This document shows positions 41,318-43,738 of a stretch of 43,738 nt of DNA, one piece after another; positions within the stretch are counted from its first letter, which is position 1, and each line of letters begins with the position of its first letter. The notes under the pieces were generated by a model. It made no database searches and was not told where the DNA came from. It was given only the letters and a program-made list of their open reading frames with translations. Source of the DNA: CAYSWK01 sp964434735 (lineage in GTDB: Archaea > Micrarchaeota > Micrarchaeia > Anstonellales > Bilamarchaeaceae); assembly GCA_964434735.1 (NCBI GenBank), contig CAYSWK010000008.1, positions 1 to 43,738 of the forward strand, read 5' to 3'. The position numbers and the translations under genes are program-made.

Positions 41318-42202
41318 ATGACTACTACTCTCAAAGGAACTCCTAAATTGAAAGAAGGTCTTGCACAAATGCTTAAAGGCGGAGTTATCATGGACGTGAC
41401 AACTGTTGAACAGGCACAAATTGCACAGGAAGCCGGCGCAGTTGCGGTCATGGCATTGGAACGAGTGCCGGCAGATATCCGTGCGCAAGGAGGAGTCGCA
41501 CGTATGAGCGACCCAAAAATGATTATTGCAATTAAAAAAGCAGTCACTATCCCGGTCATGGCAAAATGCAGAATTGGTCACTTTGTCGAAGCGCAAGTGC
41601 TTGAAGCGATAGGAATCGATTTTATAGATGAAAGCGAAGTATTAACGCCTGCAGACCCGTTTGACCATGTTGACAAGAAAAACTTTACAGTTCCATTCGT
41701 ATGCGGCGCAATTGATTTGGGGCAGGCACTAAGAAGAATCAATGAAGGTGCGGCAATGATCCGAACCAAAGGCGAGGCAGGTACGGGAAACATTATTGAA
41801 GCAATCAGGCACATCAAAACGATTGCAAAAGAAATTGAACAGCTTAAAGGAATGAATGATACTGCGCTTACTACGCGTGCAAAAGAAATGCGCGTTCCAG
41901 TTGAACTGGTAAAAAAGACAAAGGAACTTGGAAGATTGCCAATAGTTAATTTTGCTGCCGGAGGAATTGCAACACCTGCAGACGCTGCCCTTTGTATGCA
42001 GCTTGGATGTGACGGCGTGTTTGTAGGCTCAGGAATATTTAAGTCGGAAAATCCAAAGAAAACCGCAAAGGCAATTGTTGATGCGGTGCATCATTTCAAC
42101 AAGCCAAAGGAGATTGCAAAAATTTCCGAAGGGCTTGGAAGTGCGATGTCTGGGCTTGAAACTGCAAAACTCGAAACTCGCATGGCCGAACGGGGAGTCT
42201 AA
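41318..42202 (+). CDS. pdxS: Pyridoxal 5'-phosphate synthase subunit PdxS
   Basis: 294-aa PdxS, which makes pyridoxal phosphate from ribose 5-phosphate, glyceraldehyde 3-phosphate and ammonia from PdxT. The Schiff-base K83 is in VMAKCRIGH, D26 is in IMDVTTV, and the second lysine K151 is in IRTKGEAGTGN; the phosphate-binding VNFAAGGIATPADAAL and GVFVGSGIF segments are intact. The length is typical. PdxT, the glutaminase partner, is not adjacent in the window and may lie elsewhere. Its stop is two bases from the convergent gene. Confidence 0.96.
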   Translation: MTTTLKGTPKLKEGLAQMLKGGVIMDVTTVEQAQIAQEAGAVAVMALERVPADIRAQGGVARMSDPKMIIAIKKAVTIPVMAKCRIGHFVEAQVLEAIGIDFIDESEVLTPADPFDHVDKKNFTVPFVCGAIDLGQALRRINEGAAMIRTKGEAGTGNIIEAIRHIKTIAKEIEQLKGMNDTALTTRAKEMRVPVELVKKTKELGRLPIVNFAAGGIATPADAALCMQLGCDGVFVGSGIFKSENPKKTAKAIVDAVHHFNKPKEIAKISEGLGSAMSGLETAKLETRMAERGV

Positions 42203-42204
42203 AG

Positions 42205-42708
42205 CTACAATTTTCTACTGTCATACGCCCAATGCAAAAGTGCCTGGCGCTGCTTTCTTCGGCAATTTTCATCCCCTTTTTCACAATGTTTTTTGATTTG
42301 CCCAATATGGCGACGAATTGCCTTCCACCGTTTTATCTGGCGTTCATCATCCGGACCTCTGCGTCCCAAATAATACCTGCAGTACCATTGGAACCAGCCG
42401 CGCGGATCCTCTTTGTAAATCCAACCCTTTGCTTTCCAATAGGAAAGTGGAGTTGAGGCATTGACACGAAAATAATTCAACTCAGGGTCATGGCGTTCAT
42501 GACAAAGCTTTGCTTTTGAAAACCAGTCTTTGGGGAATTCCTTTTGGCAATCAGTCATATACTTGCCGCCAAAAACACCAAGGGCAAGCATTTCTTTTGG
42601 AGTTAATTCAGGCTTAAAGTCCGGATGAAACTGTTTGCCTACAGGTTCCGTAAGGAAGTAAATGTACTCCTTTTGCATGAGGTCGTTAACAATAATTTTC
42701 TTTTTCAC
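42205..42708 (-). CDS. Conserved hypothetical protein with aromatic-rich core
   Basis: 167-aa protein. The core has a striking aromatic and basic pattern: GVFGGKYMTDCQKEFPKDWF, WKAKGWIYKEDPRGWFQWYC, RYYLGRRGPDDERQIKRWK, RHIGQIKKHC and RQALLHWAYDSRKL. I believe similar proteins occur in bacteria, archaea, fungi and plants with no assigned function, but I cannot check it here. The start at GTG 42708 is chosen because a TTTAAT/AAAAAGGG promoter lies about 30 nt upstream and KKKIIVNDLMQKEY fits a natural N-terminus; the next ATG is at 42678. The cysteines are not in a clear metal-site spacing. Confidence 0.65.
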   Translation of the reverse strand: MKKKIIVNDLMQKEYIYFLTEPVGKQFHPDFKPELTPKEMLALGVFGGKYMTDCQKEFPKDWFSKAKLCHERHDPELNYFRVNASTPLSYWKAKGWIYKEDPRGWFQWYCRYYLGRRGPDDERQIKRWKAIRRHIGQIKKHCEKGDENCRRKQRQALLHWAYDSRKL

Positions 42709-42800
42709 AAAAACCAAACGGGAAGTAGGATTAAATCCCTTTTTAATGCTAAAAAGGCGGCAATAAAATATGCATGCATTATTACTCATTTGGAGATTTC

Positions 42801-43738
42801 ATGATCATCGGACTTACGGGTGAAAACTGCGCAGGAAAAGGAACGGTTTTGGCATACCTTGAAAAAAAAGGATTCTACGCGCTCTCACTATCGGACATCA
42901 TACGTGAAGAACTCAAACGTGAAGGAAAAGAGTTAACCCGTGAGAATTTAATTGCAAAGGGGAATGCGCTTCGTGAAAATAACGGGCCCGCAGTGCTTGC
43001 CAAAAAGACTGCTGAAAAACTTGATCCCAACCGAAATTATGTCATTGACTCAATAAGGAACGAATCCGAAGTGAATGAACTCAAGAAATTGCCGAATTTT
43101 TTCCTCTTCTATATTACGGCAGAACAGGAAATACGGTTCAAAAGAATGAAAGAACGAGCACGGATTGGGGATGCAAACACCCTTGATGCGTTCAAGGAAC
43201 TTGAAGCGCTTGAAAAGAAAAACCAAGACAAAACAAAACAAAGCATCGAAGATACTGTAAAGCATGCAAACAAGAAGATCGAGAACAATGCGGATTTTGA
43301 ATATTTGTACGACGCTATTGACAAGGCACTTTCACAAGTGTCAAGCGAGTTCAAGCTCACACGCCCTTCGTGGGATGAATATTTCATGGGAATTGCAAAA
43401 GTCGTAGCATCCCGAAGCAACTGTGTAAAAAGAAAAGTTGCGGCAGTCATTGTGAAGGACAAACGGATCATCAGCACGGGGTACAATGGAACGCCGCGTG
43501 GAGTTAAAAACTGCTCAGAAGGCGGATGCGCACGATGCAACTCATTTGCAAAAAGCGGAACTGCGCTTGAAGAATGTGTATGTTCCCACGGAGAGGAAAA
43601 CGCAATAGTACAAGCCAGTTACCATGGTGTTTCATTAAAAGGCGCAACGCTTTATTCGACCTTTTCGCCCTGCTTGTTATGCACAAAAATGATACTCAAT
43701 TCGGGAATCGCCGAAGTCGTATATAATGCGGAGTATAC
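42801..43738 (+). CDS. Kinase-like domain fused to dCMP deaminase, partial
   Basis: 312 visible codons, cut by the window end. The N-terminal ~190 residues are a P-loop nucleotide-kinase-like domain (IIGLTGENCAGKGTV at 2-16, LSLSDIIREEL, YVIDSIRNESE, YITAEQEIRFKRM). Residues from about 190 are a deoxycytidylate deaminase: RPSWDEYFMGIAKVVASRSN, GYNGTPRG, GGCARC, the zinc site H-G-E-E-N-A in CSHGEENA and SPCLLCTKM. The same domain order is known from fungal dCMP deaminases. A GGAG ribosome-binding site lies five bases before the ATG. The product likely supplies dUMP for thymidylate synthesis; the kinase domain may be regulatory or degenerate. Confidence 0.85.
   Translation, partial: MIIGLTGENCAGKGTVLAYLEKKGFYALSLSDIIREELKREGKELTRENLIAKGNALRENNGPAVLAKKTAEKLDPNRNYVIDSIRNESEVNELKKLPNFFLFYITAEQEIRFKRMKERARIGDANTLDAFKELEALEKKNQDKTKQSIEDTVKHANKKIENNADFEYLYDAIDKALSQVSSEFKLTRPSWDEYFMGIAKVVASRSNCVKRKVAAVIVKDKRIISTGYNGTPRGVKNCSEGGCARCNSFAKSGTALEECVCSHGEENAIVQASYHGVSLKGATLYSTFSPCLLCTKMILNSGIAEVVYNAEY

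Noticed and set aside
1..43738. CRISPR arrays, insertion sequences, integrases or prophage genes
   Set aside because: I looked for regularly spaced direct repeats, transposase motifs and integrase signatures and saw none. The AAAC-type repeats are short, irregular and not spaced.

Overview
The window is archaeal chromosome from a draft assembly with two 100-N scaffold gaps (33225-33324 and 36407-36506). Archaeal markers include geranylgeranylglyceryl phosphate synthase, thermosome, MBF1 with a zinc ribbon, TrmB-type regulators, Pth2, an Lhr-type helicase, archaeal-type riboflavin synthase, ribose-1,5-bisphosphate isomerase and a tRNA-Phe with an intron at 37/38. Small gene spacing, leaderless promoters and many short unassigned genes suggest a compact genome, possibly a biosynthetically able DPANN lineage. 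That placement is a guess; the domain Archaea is not.

Layout. 1-4902 (minus): a MoxR-type AAA+ ATPase with a small partial partner, MBF1, a site-2-protease-like membrane peptidase and a coiled-coil membrane protein. 4956-8158 (minus): a riboflavin operon ribB, ribC-ribH fusion, ribA, ribD. 8213-10852: two paralogous spermidine-synthase-fold proteins, a glutaredoxin, a small winged-helix regulator and a SpeD-like AdoMet decarboxylase. 11005-14001: Pth2, two unassigned proteins and an XRE-type regulator. 14101-17325: a divergent module with an HD phosphohydrolase plus a phosphohistidine-swivel protein on one side and a 119-aa unknown plus a TrmB regulator on the other, separated by a perfect 10+10 inverted repeat. 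17368-22528: thermosome, an unknown, Lhr helicase, SemiSWEET-like transporter. 22614-26519: an unknown, an SLT/lysozyme-fold protein, a phosphohexomutase, a Rossmann-fold methyltransferase-like protein, GGGP synthase.

26604-29966 (minus): a VirB6/CedA-like multi-spanning protein, a stand-alone VirB3-VirB4 N-terminal-like protein without ATPase domain, a thioredoxin-fold lipoprotein and a double-domain beta-carbonic anhydrase whose second copy has lost its zinc ligands. 30020-32989: PyrE, an SCP2-like protein, unknowns and a CxxCxxxCC metal-cluster protein. 33060-37006: intron-containing tRNA-Phe, a gap, a repeat, and a large secreted coiled-coil surface protein broken by the second gap. 37074-43738: a 52-aa gene, an AlsS-like acetolactate synthase, an unknown, R15P isomerase, Bcp peroxiredoxin, PdxS, a conserved hypothetical and a kinase/dCMP-deaminase fusion cut by the window end.

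Architecture. Four divergent pairs have start codons separated by only 50-55 nt with one AT-rich TATA-like element at the midpoint, which fits one shared bidirectional promoter for two leaderless mRNAs. Six of eight convergent pairs end within -4 to +2 nt of each other, three of them with interlocked stop codons. The strongest candidates for new biology are the secretion/DNA-transfer-like pair at 28217-29966, the HD/swivel/TrmB module at 14101-17325, the RibC-RibH fusion and the double carbonic anhydrase. All family calls come from reading the sequence; no database search was run.
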